In this document: piece by piece, positions 7,720 through 16,214 of the stretch
Position numbering within the stretch: position 1 is the first letter of the stretch
Layout of the letters: the number at the start of each line of letters is the position of its first letter
DNA from: Bacteroidetes bacterium ADurb.Bin145
GTDB taxonomy: Bacteria; Bacteroidota; Bacteroidia; Bacteroidales; VadinHA17
Length of the DNA: 64,000 nucleotides
Direction of reading: 5' to 3'
NCBI GenBank assembly: GCA_002070505.1
Contig: MWDJ01000002.1
Coordinates: 124,001 to 188,000 of the forward strand
Notes under the pieces: generated by a model
What the model saw: the letters and a program-made list of their open reading frames with translations, nothing else
What the model was told of the DNA's origin: nothing
The model's database searches: none
Program-made: the position numbers and the translations under genes

Positions 7720-9953
7720 TATTTCAATAGTTTAGAAGCAATCACAAGTTGTCCCAGGGATATTCCGCCATCATTTGACGGTACCTGGTGATTAAGATAA
7801 ACATTAAAGCCTTTCCGCAGAAGAAGATTCATTGATCGTTCTGTAAGGTACCTGTTCTGAAAGACACCTCCCGAAAGTATTACTGTATTAAGGTTCTTCT
7901 CATTTCTGATCTTTTCTGATAACTCAAGGATAACATGGGCAATAGTGTTATGGAATTTAGCCGATATTATCGGAACAGGTGTTTCTCCAATATCTGCAAG
8001 CACAGCATTTATAGTATCCCCAAAAGAGATTGGGCCGCCTTTATTAAAAGGATAAAAGCTTTCTGTTCCGCTATCGGCGACTGATTCCAACCTCATGGGA
8101 GCCTCTGAATCAAAGGAAGCAGTAGTGCATAAACCTAGTATTGCTGAGACTGCATCAAAAAGACGGCCGGCGCCTGATGATAAAGGTGAATTAATGTTCT
8201 TTTCGAGCATTTCAATCACCATCAGGATCTTCGCATCATCAATCTGTCTGAATGCCGGAATTAATTTAAGATCGAATGACCTGCTGCAATATCTGTGAAT
8301 AAATGATAATGCGATCCTCCAGGGCTCATTTACAGCTTTGTCTCCTCCCGGCAAGGCTATATAGTCAAAATGATCGTAGCGTTCAAAAGATCCCAGATCG
8401 GCTATCAGGAACTCGCCTCCCCATATGTTTCCATCTGTACCATACCCTGTCCCATCCATACTGATCCCAATGATTTTATCCTCAATGCCATGTTCAGCCA
8501 TACAGGAGGCTATATGCGCGTGATGATGCTGTATCTTTACAAGGGGTATCTGCAAATCAGATTCCAGCGACTCCGCATATCTTGCCGACAAATAATCAGG
8601 GTGCAGATCACACGCAATATATGATGGCTTGAAACGAAACAGGATTGAGAATCGCTTAATTGATTCTGTCAGGAATTCAAATGTTGCCTGATTTTTGAGA
8701 TCTCCGATATGCTGGCTCATTAATGCCTGGTGTCCCTTTCCGATACAGAAAGTATTTTTCTGTTCAGCACCGAGAGCAACTATCCCGTCTACATCAAGAC
8801 GAAGGTCGACTGGTCTTGGTACATATCCCCTTGAACGTCGTATAAGGGAAGGCTTATTATTTATAATCCTGACAACAGAATCGTCAACTCTGTTCAGGAT
8901 TTCACGGTTATATGAAATAAATGAATCAGCAATGTTCCGGAATTCTGATTCAGCCTTTTTATCATCAGAAATCACAGGTTCATCAGAAATATTTCCGCTA
9001 GTCATTACAACGACCGGATTATTCAGTTTCCGGAATATCAGATAATGAAAAGGCATATAGGGGAGCATTGCGCCGGTGGTGTTGAGTCCGTTACTTACAC
9101 TCTCCGACAGAGGTTTTTTCTGCTTCAGTATCACAACTGGTCTGCGCCATGAGGTTAGTTCTTTTGCTTCCTCATCATTTACAATGCAATATTCCTTCAC
9201 CGCATCCATATCCCTGAACATAACTGCAAATGGTTTTGCATCGCGTTGTTTTCGCTCCCGGAGTTCTGATACAACTTTGTTATTCAAAGCATCACACATA
9301 AGGTGATAGCCGCCGAGTCCTTTAATGGCAATGATTTTTCCACCATTAATCTGAATCACTATTTCCCCGAGGATATTTCTTATGTCAGAAAAGCTTTCGG
9401 AATCATCCTTATATGTGTAAACAGGACCGCAATTATTGCACGCGACAGGTTGTGCATGGAATCGTCGGTCAAGGATATTGTTATATTCCACCCTGCAGTG
9501 CCTGCACATAGTGAAGCTTCTCATCGTTGTTTTCGGACGATCGTATGGCAGCTCTTCAATAATTGAAAATCTTGGTCCGCAATTGGTGCAGTTTACAAAA
9601 GGATAATCGATCCTCTCAGGATCATTAGCCATATCGTGAAGGCATTCATCACAGACAGCTATATCAGGGCTGACCTCAGTGATGTGTCCGTAATGATCTT
9701 TACTTTTCGCGATCATGAATCTGTCATAATTCGTGATCTCTGTAGGAATTATCTCAATTGATTTAATCTGTGATGCAGGAGGAGCGTTCTGCAGAATATC
9801 ATTGCTGAAGTGGTCTGCACTCCTGAGATCACCCTGGATTATCACGGAAACCCCATCAGTCCGGTTATCGACTTCCCCGAAAAGGTTATGCTTTGCAGCC
9901 AGTCTGCATATAAAAGGACGGAATCCCACTCCCTGTACCAGTCCCCTGATCAA
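7719..9953 (-). CDS. hypF: Carbamoyltransferase HypF
   Basis: This 744-residue enzyme makes carbamoyl-AMP from carbamoyl phosphate and ATP and transfers the carbamoyl to HypE. The domains in order are an acylphosphatase-like domain (RGLVQGVGFRPF at the very N-terminus), paired zinc fingers (CDEC...CTNCG, CRHC...CNNCG), a YrdC-like domain, and a Kae1-like domain with HHHAHIASCMAEHG. The annotated start is TTG 9953, inside the rex stop region. No ATG is available before the upstream in-frame stop, so initiation is by TTG or another weak codon through coupling to rex. Confidence 0.94.
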   Translation of the reverse strand: MIRGLVQGVGFRPFICRLAAKHNLFGEVDNRTDGVSVIIQGDLRSADHFSNDILQNAPPASQIKSIEIIPTEITNYDRFMIAKSKDHYGHITEVSPDIAVCDECLHDMANDPERIDYPFVNCTNCGPRFSIIEELPYDRPKTTMRSFTMCRHCRVEYNNILDRRFHAQPVACNNCGPVYTYKDDSESFSDIRNILGEIVIQINGGKIIAIKGLGGYHLMCDALNNKVVSELRERKQRDAKPFAVMFRDMDAVKEYCIVNDEEAKELTSWRRPVVILKQKKPLSESVSNGLNTTGAMLPYMPFHYLIFRKLNNPVVVMTSGNISDEPVISDDKKAESEFRNIADSFISYNREILNRVDDSVVRIINNKPSLIRRSRGYVPRPVDLRLDVDGIVALGAEQKNTFCIGKGHQALMSQHIGDLKNQATFEFLTESIKRFSILFRFKPSYIACDLHPDYLSARYAESLESDLQIPLVKIQHHHAHIASCMAEHGIEDKIIGISMDGTGYGTDGNIWGGEFLIADLGSFERYDHFDYIALPGGDKAVNEPWRIALSFIHRYCSRSFDLKLIPAFRQIDDAKILMVIEMLEKNINSPLSSGAGRLFDAVSAILGLCTTASFDSEAPMRLESVADSGTESFYPFNKGGPISFGDTINAVLADIGETPVPIISAKFHNTIAHVILELSEKIRNEKNLNTVILSGGVFQNRYLTERSMNLLLRKGFNVYLNHQVPSNDGGISLGQLVIASKLLK

Positions 9954-10633
9954 TATTTCATATCCTTGTATAATAACTCAAGATTTTTGGATCCTTCAGC
10001 AGTGATCTGTTTATGTACGCAGTAAATAACACTTTCAAGTTCATCGCAAAGGTTCACATTGTTAATTATCACATCCGGCGGCACCTTCAGAAGAACCGGG
10101 GCAAAGTTGACGATTCCTTTGATCCCGAACCGAACAAGCTGATCAGTGACTTCCTGGGCTGAGATCTCAGGCACTGCCAATATTGCAACTTTTACCTTGA
10201 AGCGGTCTATGATCTCTTTAAGCCTTGCAGGTGTGTAAACCGGGATGTCAGATCTTACTTTCTGTTTGAAGGGATCTATATCAAAAGTAGCAACGATATT
10301 CATGTTACGCTGAACGAACCTGCTGTATTTTGAAAGAGCTATTCCCAGGTTTCCCATCCCTACCAGGACAATATTATGGTCTTTGTTGCGATGGAAAATA
10401 TTCTCCATTATTTCCAGCAACTCGTTTATCTCATAGCCTCCGCGCTTATTCCCTTTTATACTGAATTCGGAGAAGTCCTTGCGCACCTGTTCAGAAGATA
10501 CGCCCGTTTCATTGGCAAGGGTATAGGAAAATACTTTTTCAACACCCATCAGCTTCAGTCTGACAAGGCAGGCTCTGTAAAGAAATATTCTTTTCAGACT
10601 GTTTTTAATTACATATTTTGTGAATCTTTTCAC
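9950..10633 (-). CDS. rex: Redox-sensing transcriptional repressor Rex
   Basis: This 227-residue repressor has an N-terminal winged-helix (LANETGVSSEQVRKDFSEF) and a C-terminal Rossmann domain with VLVGMGNLGIALSKY that senses NADH/NAD+. Rex leaves DNA when NADH is high and typically controls hydrogenases and fermentation genes. It starts with GTG 10633 and heads the hypFCDEAB operon, overlapping hypF by 4 bp. A strong Rex palindrome covers its own start codon and another covers the start of the divergent hydrogenase operon, indicating autoregulation and direct control of hydrogenase expression. Confidence 0.93.
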   Translation of the reverse strand: MKRFTKYVIKNSLKRIFLYRACLVRLKLMGVEKVFSYTLANETGVSSEQVRKDFSEFSIKGNKRGGYEINELLEIMENIFHRNKDHNIVLVGMGNLGIALSKYSRFVQRNMNIVATFDIDPFKQKVRSDIPVYTPARLKEIIDRFKVKVAILAVPEISAQEVTDQLVRFGIKGIVNFAPVLLKVPPDVIINNVNLCDELESVIYCVHKQITAEGSKNLELLYKDMKY

Positions 10634-10635
10634 AT
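10618..10635. promoter_or_regulatory. Rex operator overlapping the rex start codon
   Basis: The sequence TTGTGAATCTTTTCACAT has perfect 6-bp arms, TGTGAA-n4-TTCACA. It matches the Rex consensus TTGTGAAnnnnTTCACAA at all but the last base. It covers the GTG start of rex on the minus strand, so bound Rex could block transcription of rex-hyp. Confidence 0.82.
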
Positions 10636-10769
10636 CAAATCGCTTTTATCTTGTTATAAAATACAAATTAAATAAATATTTTATTAATATTCTATGATTT
10701 TATCTGTCTGTATTACATTATTTTATTATTAACATTACCGGGTAATCCATAATTTCCTGACATTTTTTA

Positions 10770-10798
10770 TTGTCTTTTAAAATTGTTAAATATATTTT
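10770..10798 (+). promoter_or_regulatory. Putative promoter of the membrane hydrogenase operon
   Basis: TATATTTT (10791-10798) is one base from the Bacteroidota -7 box TAnnTTTG. A TTG at 10770-10772 lies 18 bp upstream, in the -33 position. Transcription would start near 10805, inside the adjacent Rex palindrome. The rest of the 187-bp rex/operon spacer is A+T-rich, and no clear rex promoter box is visible. Confidence 0.5.
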
Positions 10799-10801
10799 TA
10801 T

Positions 10802-10819
10802 ATGTGAATCTTATCACAT
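10802..10819. promoter_or_regulatory. Rex operator at the membrane hydrogenase operon
   Basis: ATGTGAATCTTATCACAT contains TGTGA-n6-TCACA and is nearly identical to the operator at rex (10618-10635). It ends one base before the ATG at 10821 and overlaps the predicted transcription start, a position suited to repression. The arrangement leaves no Shine-Dalgarno sequence for the first gene. Confidence 0.78.
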
Positions 10820-10820
10820 T

Positions 10821-11813
10821 ATGCAAAACCTCAGGTGCATAAATAAAGAAGACTGGAATAGTACCCTTAAAAGGTTATTAGTGTCACATCTGATTTATGC
10901 TACAACTGAAAATAATTCCCATCTGGATTATGAATTAATTACTGAAGCGGATGTAAATCGCATATCTTATAACAGACCTAAACCAGTTACACCTTTAAAG
11001 AGCTTCTTTTTGCCTGTCAGTGAGAATGTGACAGCAACAAACAGTCATGGGAAACCCAGAATTATTATTGGCACGCCAAATTGTGATACTGAGGGCTTAG
11101 GTATCCTTGATGAAATGTACCTTGATAAAGATTTTAAAGACATATTCTACAAAAGCAAAAGAGAGAATACGATCTTAATCTCAGCCGACTGTTTTGGGAT
11201 ATTGGAACATTGTCACTGCCTTTCTTATGGGATCAAACCCTATTCAAACGGTATCGCCGATTTGTCAATCCTTGAAAAAGGCGGCATGATGATATTCAGG
11301 ATATTAAGTACGAAAGGGGAACAATTTTTAAATACATTAACTGCCGTAGTCATTCCTGAGGATAAGAATATAGTGGAATTCATTGAAGAAAAACATTCAT
11401 CGACCGAATCTTTGCTTAAAGAGGCCAATAAGGGGCTCCCTGATTATAAGAGAACAGGATCATTAGTATCTGAAGCAAAAAAAGAGATCTGGAAGAAATA
11501 CTCAGCTAAATGTGTTTCATGCGGGGCATGTGCAACAATATGCCCGACCTGTACATGCTTTCTCCTTATAGATAAGCCCGGATTTGAAAAGATCAAACAG
11601 CTTGACGCTTGTCAATACCCCGGTTTTGAAAGGGTTGCGGGTGGCGAGGATGGCCTGGCTGAATTACCTCAAAGGTTCCGGAACAGGTATATGTGTAAAT
11701 ATGTCTGGAAACCGGAAAGGTTCAATTCAGTTGCCTGCACCGGATGCGGACGATGCATTGAAGCCTGCATTGGGAAAATAAATAAGAATGAATTATTCAT
11801 GGAACTTGCGTAA
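10821..11813 (+). CDS. Sulfhydrogenase beta-type / AsrA-like 4Fe-4S dicluster protein
   Basis: This 330-residue protein belongs to the family of sulfhydrogenase beta subunits and anaerobic sulfite reductase subunit A, which link a flavoprotein to downstream Fe-S centres. The C-terminal third has two [4Fe-4S] motifs, CVSCGACATICPTC and CTGCGRCIEACIG. The N-terminal two thirds carry further scattered Cys. An in-frame ATG at 10770 exists, but the predicted promoter and the Rex site place the start at ATG 10821. It is the first gene of the operon, 9 bp before the gamma-type subunit. No soluble hydrogenase alpha or delta partner follows; instead a membrane hydrogenase does. Confidence 0.82.
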   Translation: MQNLRCINKEDWNSTLKRLLVSHLIYATTENNSHLDYELITEADVNRISYNRPKPVTPLKSFFLPVSENVTATNSHGKPRIIIGTPNCDTEGLGILDEMYLDKDFKDIFYKSKRENTILISADCFGILEHCHCLSYGIKPYSNGIADLSILEKGGMMIFRILSTKGEQFLNTLTAVVIPEDKNIVEFIEEKHSSTESLLKEANKGLPDYKRTGSLVSEAKKEIWKKYSAKCVSCGACATICPTCTCFLLIDKPGFEKIKQLDACQYPGFERVAGGEDGLAELPQRFRNRYMCKYVWKPERFNSVACTGCGRCIEACIGKINKNELFMELA

Positions 11814-11822
11814 GATTCTTTT

Positions 11823-12647
11823 ATGAATACTGACGGGAATATATATAAGCCAATTAAAGCGAAACTGACAGAAGTGATAGAGGAATCACCACTGATAAAA
11901 ACATTTGTGCTTGTCCCCGAAAAGGAATTTTCATTCAAAACCGGTCAGTTCATTGAATTATCTGTCGACAGCATAGGTGAAGCTCCCTTCACTCCTTCGT
12001 CCTCACCGGTAATCACTGATAAGCTTGAAGTGACTGTTATGAAAACCGGTTATGTAACCGAATATATGCATGAACTTAAACCCGGTGCATATATGGGCAT
12101 AAGAGGCCCGTTCGGCAGAGGTTACCCGGTAGAGAAATTTTTTGGTAAAGAAGTGCTGATACTTGGTGGTGGCTGCGGACTTGCACCTATCCGTTCACTG
12201 CTTTATGCTCTTGAACACTATAAAGACAAGATCCTTAAAGTGATCCTTTGCTACGGTTCAAAGACTCCCTCCGATTGTATCTATAAGCCTTTGTTCAACA
12301 GGTTGAACTCCATTGATAAGTTTGAAGCATATCGTACCGTTGACAAGGCAGATGAGGAATGGAACGAATCTGTAGGAGTTGCCACAGTTCTGCTCGATAA
12401 AGTAAAGGTCAACATTGAAAACTCTGTTGCAGTAATATGCGGACCTCCAATAATGATGAAGTTTGGTACGAAAAGGATCCTGGAAATGGGATACAGGGAC
12501 GAACAGGTATACCTATCGATGGAAAAGAACATGTCATGCGGCCTCGGCAAATGCGGCCATTGTATGATGGGAAAATATTTTGTATGCAAAGACGGGCCTG
12601 TTTTCACATATAACGAAATCAAGGATCAACCTGATATCTGGAACTGA
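11823..12647 (+). CDS. Sulfhydrogenase gamma-type / AsrB-like FAD-NAD(P)-[2Fe-2S] reductase
   Basis: This 274-residue protein belongs to the ferredoxin-NADP reductase superfamily. The order is a FAD-binding barrel (about 10-100, with KTGQFIEL), an NAD(P)-binding domain (ILGGGCGLAPIRSLL, then CGPPIMMKF), and a C-terminal [2Fe-2S] site CGLGKCGHC plus a later Cys. It is the expected entry or exit point for NAD(P)H. Pairing with the preceding beta-type subunit is seen in soluble sulfhydrogenases and in Nfn-like enzymes. Here the pair heads a membrane hydrogenase operon. NADH versus NADPH cannot be decided by eye. Confidence 0.87.
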   Translation: MNTDGNIYKPIKAKLTEVIEESPLIKTFVLVPEKEFSFKTGQFIELSVDSIGEAPFTPSSSPVITDKLEVTVMKTGYVTEYMHELKPGAYMGIRGPFGRGYPVEKFFGKEVLILGGGCGLAPIRSLLYALEHYKDKILKVILCYGSKTPSDCIYKPLFNRLNSIDKFEAYRTVDKADEEWNESVGVATVLLDKVKVNIENSVAVICGPPIMMKFGTKRILEMGYRDEQVYLSMEKNMSCGLGKCGHCMMGKYFVCKDGPVFTYNEIKDQPDIWN

Positions 12648-12648
12648 A

Positions 12649-13146
12649 ATGGCTCAGAGTATTCTCATAGATATGATAAAACTGCGTGCAGCAATGTCAG
12701 ACAATCCTGACCAGCTGCTGCCTGAGGCATTTTACTATAATTCGGTCAATTTAAACGGATTGAAGACTCTCAGGGAACTGGCCACATTCAGATTTACATG
12801 CAGGCGATGCGAGGATGCACCATGCGTTGCTGTATGTCCTGCAGATGCCCTTGAGAAAGATGAAGAAGGTATTATAACGCGACATACAAACCTGTGTGTT
12901 TCGTGCAAATCGTGTGTTACTATCTGCCCCTTTGGGACAATGATGACAGATTTCTTCAAGCATCACAGGAACAGGGATCTGTTCTATGATCTGAAGGATG
13001 AGAATGACCTGAAAAGGTTCATTGCAGCATCGCCTGAAGGGACAGTTATGATCACCGATCAGGATGAGTCGCCTGAAAAGAATATCTACAGGCTCAACGA
13101 AAAAGTACTTATAAGGGATTATTTATATACGACTGAAAATCTGTAA
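12649..13146 (+). CDS. HycB/CooF-like 4Fe-4S electron-transfer protein
   Basis: This 165-residue ferredoxin-like protein carries CRRCEDAPCVAVCP and CVSCKSCVTICP, two [4Fe-4S] sites of the HycB/CooF kind. ATG 12649 lies one base after the gamma-subunit stop and was chosen over an in-frame upstream ATG at 12580, inside that gene. It plausibly bridges the NAD(P)H module and the membrane hydrogenase. It overlaps no neighbour and ends 1 bp before the NuoH-like gene. Confidence 0.82.
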   Translation: MAQSILIDMIKLRAAMSDNPDQLLPEAFYYNSVNLNGLKTLRELATFRFTCRRCEDAPCVAVCPADALEKDEEGIITRHTNLCVSCKSCVTICPFGTMMTDFFKHHRNRDLFYDLKDENDLKRFIAASPEGTVMITDQDESPEKNIYRLNEKVLIRDYLYTTENL

Positions 13147-13147
13147 C

Positions 13148-14080
13148 ATGGCGCTGAACCTTTTATATTTCTTTGTTTTTCCCGGCTTGCTCTTTGTTGC
13201 AACTGCAGGAGCATTACTGTCGTGGTTCGACAGGAAAATAACTGCCAGGGTTCAGTTCAGAAAAGGGCCTCCCCTGCTCCAGCCTTTCTACGATTTCTTT
13301 AAACTGCTGCTTGTCAAGGAGACAATTTTACCAAAACACGGATCGCCATTCATATTCCTTCTTGCTCCGGTCTTTGCTGTGTTTGGGGCCACAATGGCCG
13401 GGGTATTCATACTGCTGCCTCTTTTTAATATATCGACAGGTTTCAAAGGCGACCTTATTGTGATATTTTATCTTCTTACAATACCGTCATTCTCATACAT
13501 AACTGGTTCACTGGCTTCCGGTAATCCACTTGCTGCAGTCGGCAGTTCAAGGGAAATGAAGCTTATACTCAGCTATGAGCTTACCTTCCTCCTGCTGATC
13601 GCTGCTATCATTATGAAAGCCGGACAGAAATTTGACCTCAATTCAGTGATCACTATACAGCAGGAAGGAACTCCATTCATTCGAAGCATTTCAGGTGTCC
13701 TCCTGTTTATAGTCGGGATCTTTTGTGTTCAGGCAAAACTGGCTTTAGTACCATTTGATATGCCTGAAGCCGAAACAGAGATATCTGAAGGGATCTTTAT
13801 TGAGTATTCCGGATCGGCTTATGCTATGATCAAGCTTGCAAAGTACATAATGTTCTTTGTACTCCCGGCTTTCCTTGTTGCACTGCTGATGGGCGGATTC
13901 CGCCTCGAAGGAATAAATATTCTTTGGGCAGTACTGAAAATAATAGGTACGGTGCTGCTTCTTACTCTTATAAGGAACACCAATCCAAGGATAAAAATAA
14001 AACAGGCTGTCAGCTTTTTCATGATATGGATGAATCTGCTGGCCGTAATAGCAATTGTATTAATAGTATTCGGTTATTAA
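13148..14080 (+). CDS. Membrane anchor subunit of group 4 [NiFe] hydrogenase (NuoH/MbhM/HycD-like)
   Basis: This 310-residue protein with about eight transmembrane helices belongs to the respiratory complex I subunit 1 family. It connects the hydrogenase head to the ion-pumping membrane arm. Conserved blocks are SWFDRKITARVQFRKGPPLLQ and the acidic loop PFDMPEAETEISEG, the hallmark of NuoH-like proteins near the quinone or proton funnel. It overlaps nothing and lies 4 bp before the small-subunit gene. Confidence 0.92.
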   Translation: MALNLLYFFVFPGLLFVATAGALLSWFDRKITARVQFRKGPPLLQPFYDFFKLLLVKETILPKHGSPFIFLLAPVFAVFGATMAGVFILLPLFNISTGFKGDLIVIFYLLTIPSFSYITGSLASGNPLAAVGSSREMKLILSYELTFLLLIAAIIMKAGQKFDLNSVITIQQEGTPFIRSISGVLLFIVGIFCVQAKLALVPFDMPEAETEISEGIFIEYSGSAYAMIKLAKYIMFFVLPAFLVALLMGGFRLEGINILWAVLKIIGTVLLLTLIRNTNPRIKIKQAVSFFMIWMNLLAVIAIVLIVFGY

Positions 14081-14084
14081 ATTT

Positions 14085-14504
14085 TTGATTGTGGGTTTTA
14101 AGGATTATTGCTTCAGAAAATCGTTATGGGTCTTTCACTTCGGAGGAGCTTCCTGCAATAATTGCGATATTGAGATCCTTGATTGTCTCACACCAAGGCA
14201 CGACCTGGAACGTTTCGGGATCCTTCTTGTGGGCAGTGTCAGGCATGCTGATGTGCTTCTTGTCAACGGTTCAATAAATATGCGCGATAAAGACCGGCTG
14301 CTGGAGATATATAACCAGGCGCCGAAGCCGATACTTGTAGTGGCAATAGGGGCTTGCGGCTGTACCGGAGGGATATTTGCCGAAGGGATCACTTTTGCGG
14401 GTCCGGTCGATAAGATCATTCCTGTCGATGCATATATCCCCGGATGTCCGCCAAAACCGGAGGCGATAATTGCAGGGATTGTTAAGCTGGCAGGCAGGAA
14501 ATAA
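14085..14504 (+). CDS. Group 4 [NiFe] hydrogenase small subunit (NuoB/MbhJ/EchC-like)
   Basis: This 139-residue NuoB-like subunit holds one proximal [4Fe-4S] cluster next to the [NiFe] site. Visible ligands are ASCNNCD, the CGCTGG motif and PGCPPKPE. The family is normally 140-170 residues. No ATG is available upstream of FRKSLWVFHFGGASC; starts are TTG 14085 or GTG 14091, 4 to 10 bp after the previous stop. Both are weak, suggesting coupled translation. Confidence 0.92.
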   Translation: MIVGFKDYCFRKSLWVFHFGGASCNNCDIEILDCLTPRHDLERFGILLVGSVRHADVLLVNGSINMRDKDRLLEIYNQAPKPILVVAIGACGCTGGIFAEGITFAGPVDKIIPVDAYIPGCPPKPEAIIAGIVKLAGRK

Positions 14505-14541
14505 GTAGTGAGCGGTGAGCGATGAGCGGTGAGCAATGAGT
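14505..14541. repeat. Low-complexity GAGCGGTGAGC repeat inside the hydrogenase operon
   Basis: The spacer between the small-subunit gene and the NuoC-like gene contains imperfect tandem units of GAGCGGTGAGC(G/A)ATGAGC. The same motif recurs at 40412-40424 and 40484-40531. It carries no ORF and does not interrupt a gene. Confidence 0.75.
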
Positions 14542-14560
14542 GAAGATATAAGATTACAAA

Positions 14561-14998
14561 ATGGATGTAAGGCAGGTTATAGAGAATTTTGAGAAGAGCT
14601 TTATGGCAGACATTATTGAAACTGTCAGGAAGAATGAGAAACGTATGATAATTACGATTAAACCTGAGGCTATCCTGAGAATAGCACATTATCTCTATAA
14701 AACTGCCGGCTTACGGTTTATCATAGCTTCTGGCCTTCACACCAGGAGGGGATTTGAAATACATTATCATTTCAGCAAGGATGATATAGGTCTCATCCTT
14801 AATTTACATGTGATTCTCGATAAGGATAAACCGGAGATCGAATCCTTATCAAATATGTTCAGTGCTTCAAACTGGATAGAAAGAGAGATGCACGAGTTGT
14901 TCGGGATCAATTTCCTTAACCATCCGGAACAGGAAAAGCTGTTATCTGAAGGCAACTGGGCAGAAGGTGTTTATCCATACAGAAAAGAGTTTAAATAA
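14561..14998 (+). CDS. NuoC-like subunit of group 4 [NiFe] hydrogenase (MbhK/EchD)
   Basis: This is a 145-residue member of the complex I 30-kDa family. The diagnostic block ASNWIEREMHELFGINFLNHP followed by PYRKEF at the C-terminus matches NuoC/EchD proteins. It has no cofactor and supports the large subunit. The gene lies 56 bp after the small-subunit gene, separated by a repeat, and its end precedes the large-subunit ATG by 13 bp. Confidence 0.9.
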   Translation: MDVRQVIENFEKSFMADIIETVRKNEKRMIITIKPEAILRIAHYLYKTAGLRFIIASGLHTRRGFEIHYHFSKDDIGLILNLHVILDKDKPEIESLSNMFSASNWIEREMHELFGINFLNHPEQEKLLSEGNWAEGVYPYRKEFK

Positions 14999-15011
14999 GA
15001 ACCTCAGACAA

Positions 15012-16214
15012 ATGAGTAAAAAGACTCTAATACCGGTCGGTCCTTATCATCCTCTTCAGGAGGAGCCTGAACTTTTCAAGCTCTACTGCGACGGTGAAAT
15101 TGTAAAGGATATCAAATGGGAAACAGGGTATAACCACCGGAGCATAGAAAAACTGAGTGAATCGAAAACATACGAACAGGTGTTCTTCCTGGTGGAAAGA
15201 ATTTGCGGGATATGTTCCACCTCTCACCCTTTTGCCTTTGCGAATGCTGTTGAAGAGATCGTCGGGGTTGAAATAACAAACAGGGCAAAATACATCAGGT
15301 CGATCATTGCAGAGCTGGAACGGATCCACAGCCATCTTCTCTGGGTCGGTCTGGCGGGGCATTTCCTTGGTTATAACACCGTGTTCATGTGGGCGTGGAA
15401 GTATCGTGAACCAATACTGGATCTTTTTGAGATGATCACAGGCAACCGTAACAGCTATGCAATGTTCCGCGTCGGAGGGGTTAGAAGAGACATTGAGAAC
15501 AGTAAGATACAGACTATTCAGAAGATATTAAGCGAATGCAGGAAGAAGAATGACCTTCTCACGGGAGCAGTAATGGATGACCCGGTCATTCATGCAAGGA
15601 CCAAAGGTGTTGGTATACTGACAAAACAGGATGTGCTTGACTATTGTGCTGTCGGACCTACTGCCAGGGCATCAGGAGTTGCTATTGACATAAGGAAGGA
15701 TGATCCCTATGCTGCCTACCCGCTTGTTAACTGGAAGGTCATCACTGCTGAAGCCGGGGATGTGTTTGCGAAAGCGGAAGTCCGGCTGCTCGAGATGTAC
15801 GAATCGTTCTCAATAATAGAACAATGTCTGGAAGGATTGAAGAAAGAAAAGGAAGGAGATATAACAGTAAGGATCACGGAAATACCGGAAGGTGTCGGAC
15901 ACGGCCGGGCTGAAGCCCCCAGGGGAGAGGTTTTCCACTTCGTTGTATCTGATGGTTCAAATTCTCCGGCCAGGCATAAGATAAGGGCTCCGAGTTATGT
16001 CAACATTGCAACATTCAGGAAATCCTGTATTGGACAGACAATTGCAGATGCCACAATCACCCTGGCAGCTGTCGATCCCTGCTATTGCTGCACCGAAAGA
16101 ATGGCATCGGTATATGATATGAGCTCCGGGGAAAGGATAATGAATGCGAATGAACTTATAAATCTTTCATCATCGAAGACATCTGAATTAAAGAAACAAA
16201 TGGACAGGAAATGA
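15012..16214 (+). CDS. Group 4 [NiFe] hydrogenase large subunit (NuoD/MbhL/EchE-like)
   Basis: This 400-residue catalytic subunit reduces protons or oxidises H2. All four nickel-binding Cys are present: RICGIC near residues 63-68 and DPCYCC near 355-360, so it is a true hydrogenase and not a complex I relative. After CTER363 there is a 37-residue tail that should be removed by the maturation protease encoded at 22640. The start is ATG 15012 (MSKKTLIPVG); a longer in-frame ATG at 14967 lies within the previous gene. It overlaps the next gene by 4 bp. Confidence 0.95.
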   Translation: MSKKTLIPVGPYHPLQEEPELFKLYCDGEIVKDIKWETGYNHRSIEKLSESKTYEQVFFLVERICGICSTSHPFAFANAVEEIVGVEITNRAKYIRSIIAELERIHSHLLWVGLAGHFLGYNTVFMWAWKYREPILDLFEMITGNRNSYAMFRVGGVRRDIENSKIQTIQKILSECRKKNDLLTGAVMDDPVIHARTKGVGILTKQDVLDYCAVGPTARASGVAIDIRKDDPYAAYPLVNWKVITAEAGDVFAKAEVRLLEMYESFSIIEQCLEGLKKEKEGDITVRITEIPEGVGHGRAEAPRGEVFHFVVSDGSNSPARHKIRAPSYVNIATFRKSCIGQTIADATITLAAVDPCYCCTERMASVYDMSSGERIMNANELINLSSSKTSELKKQMDRK

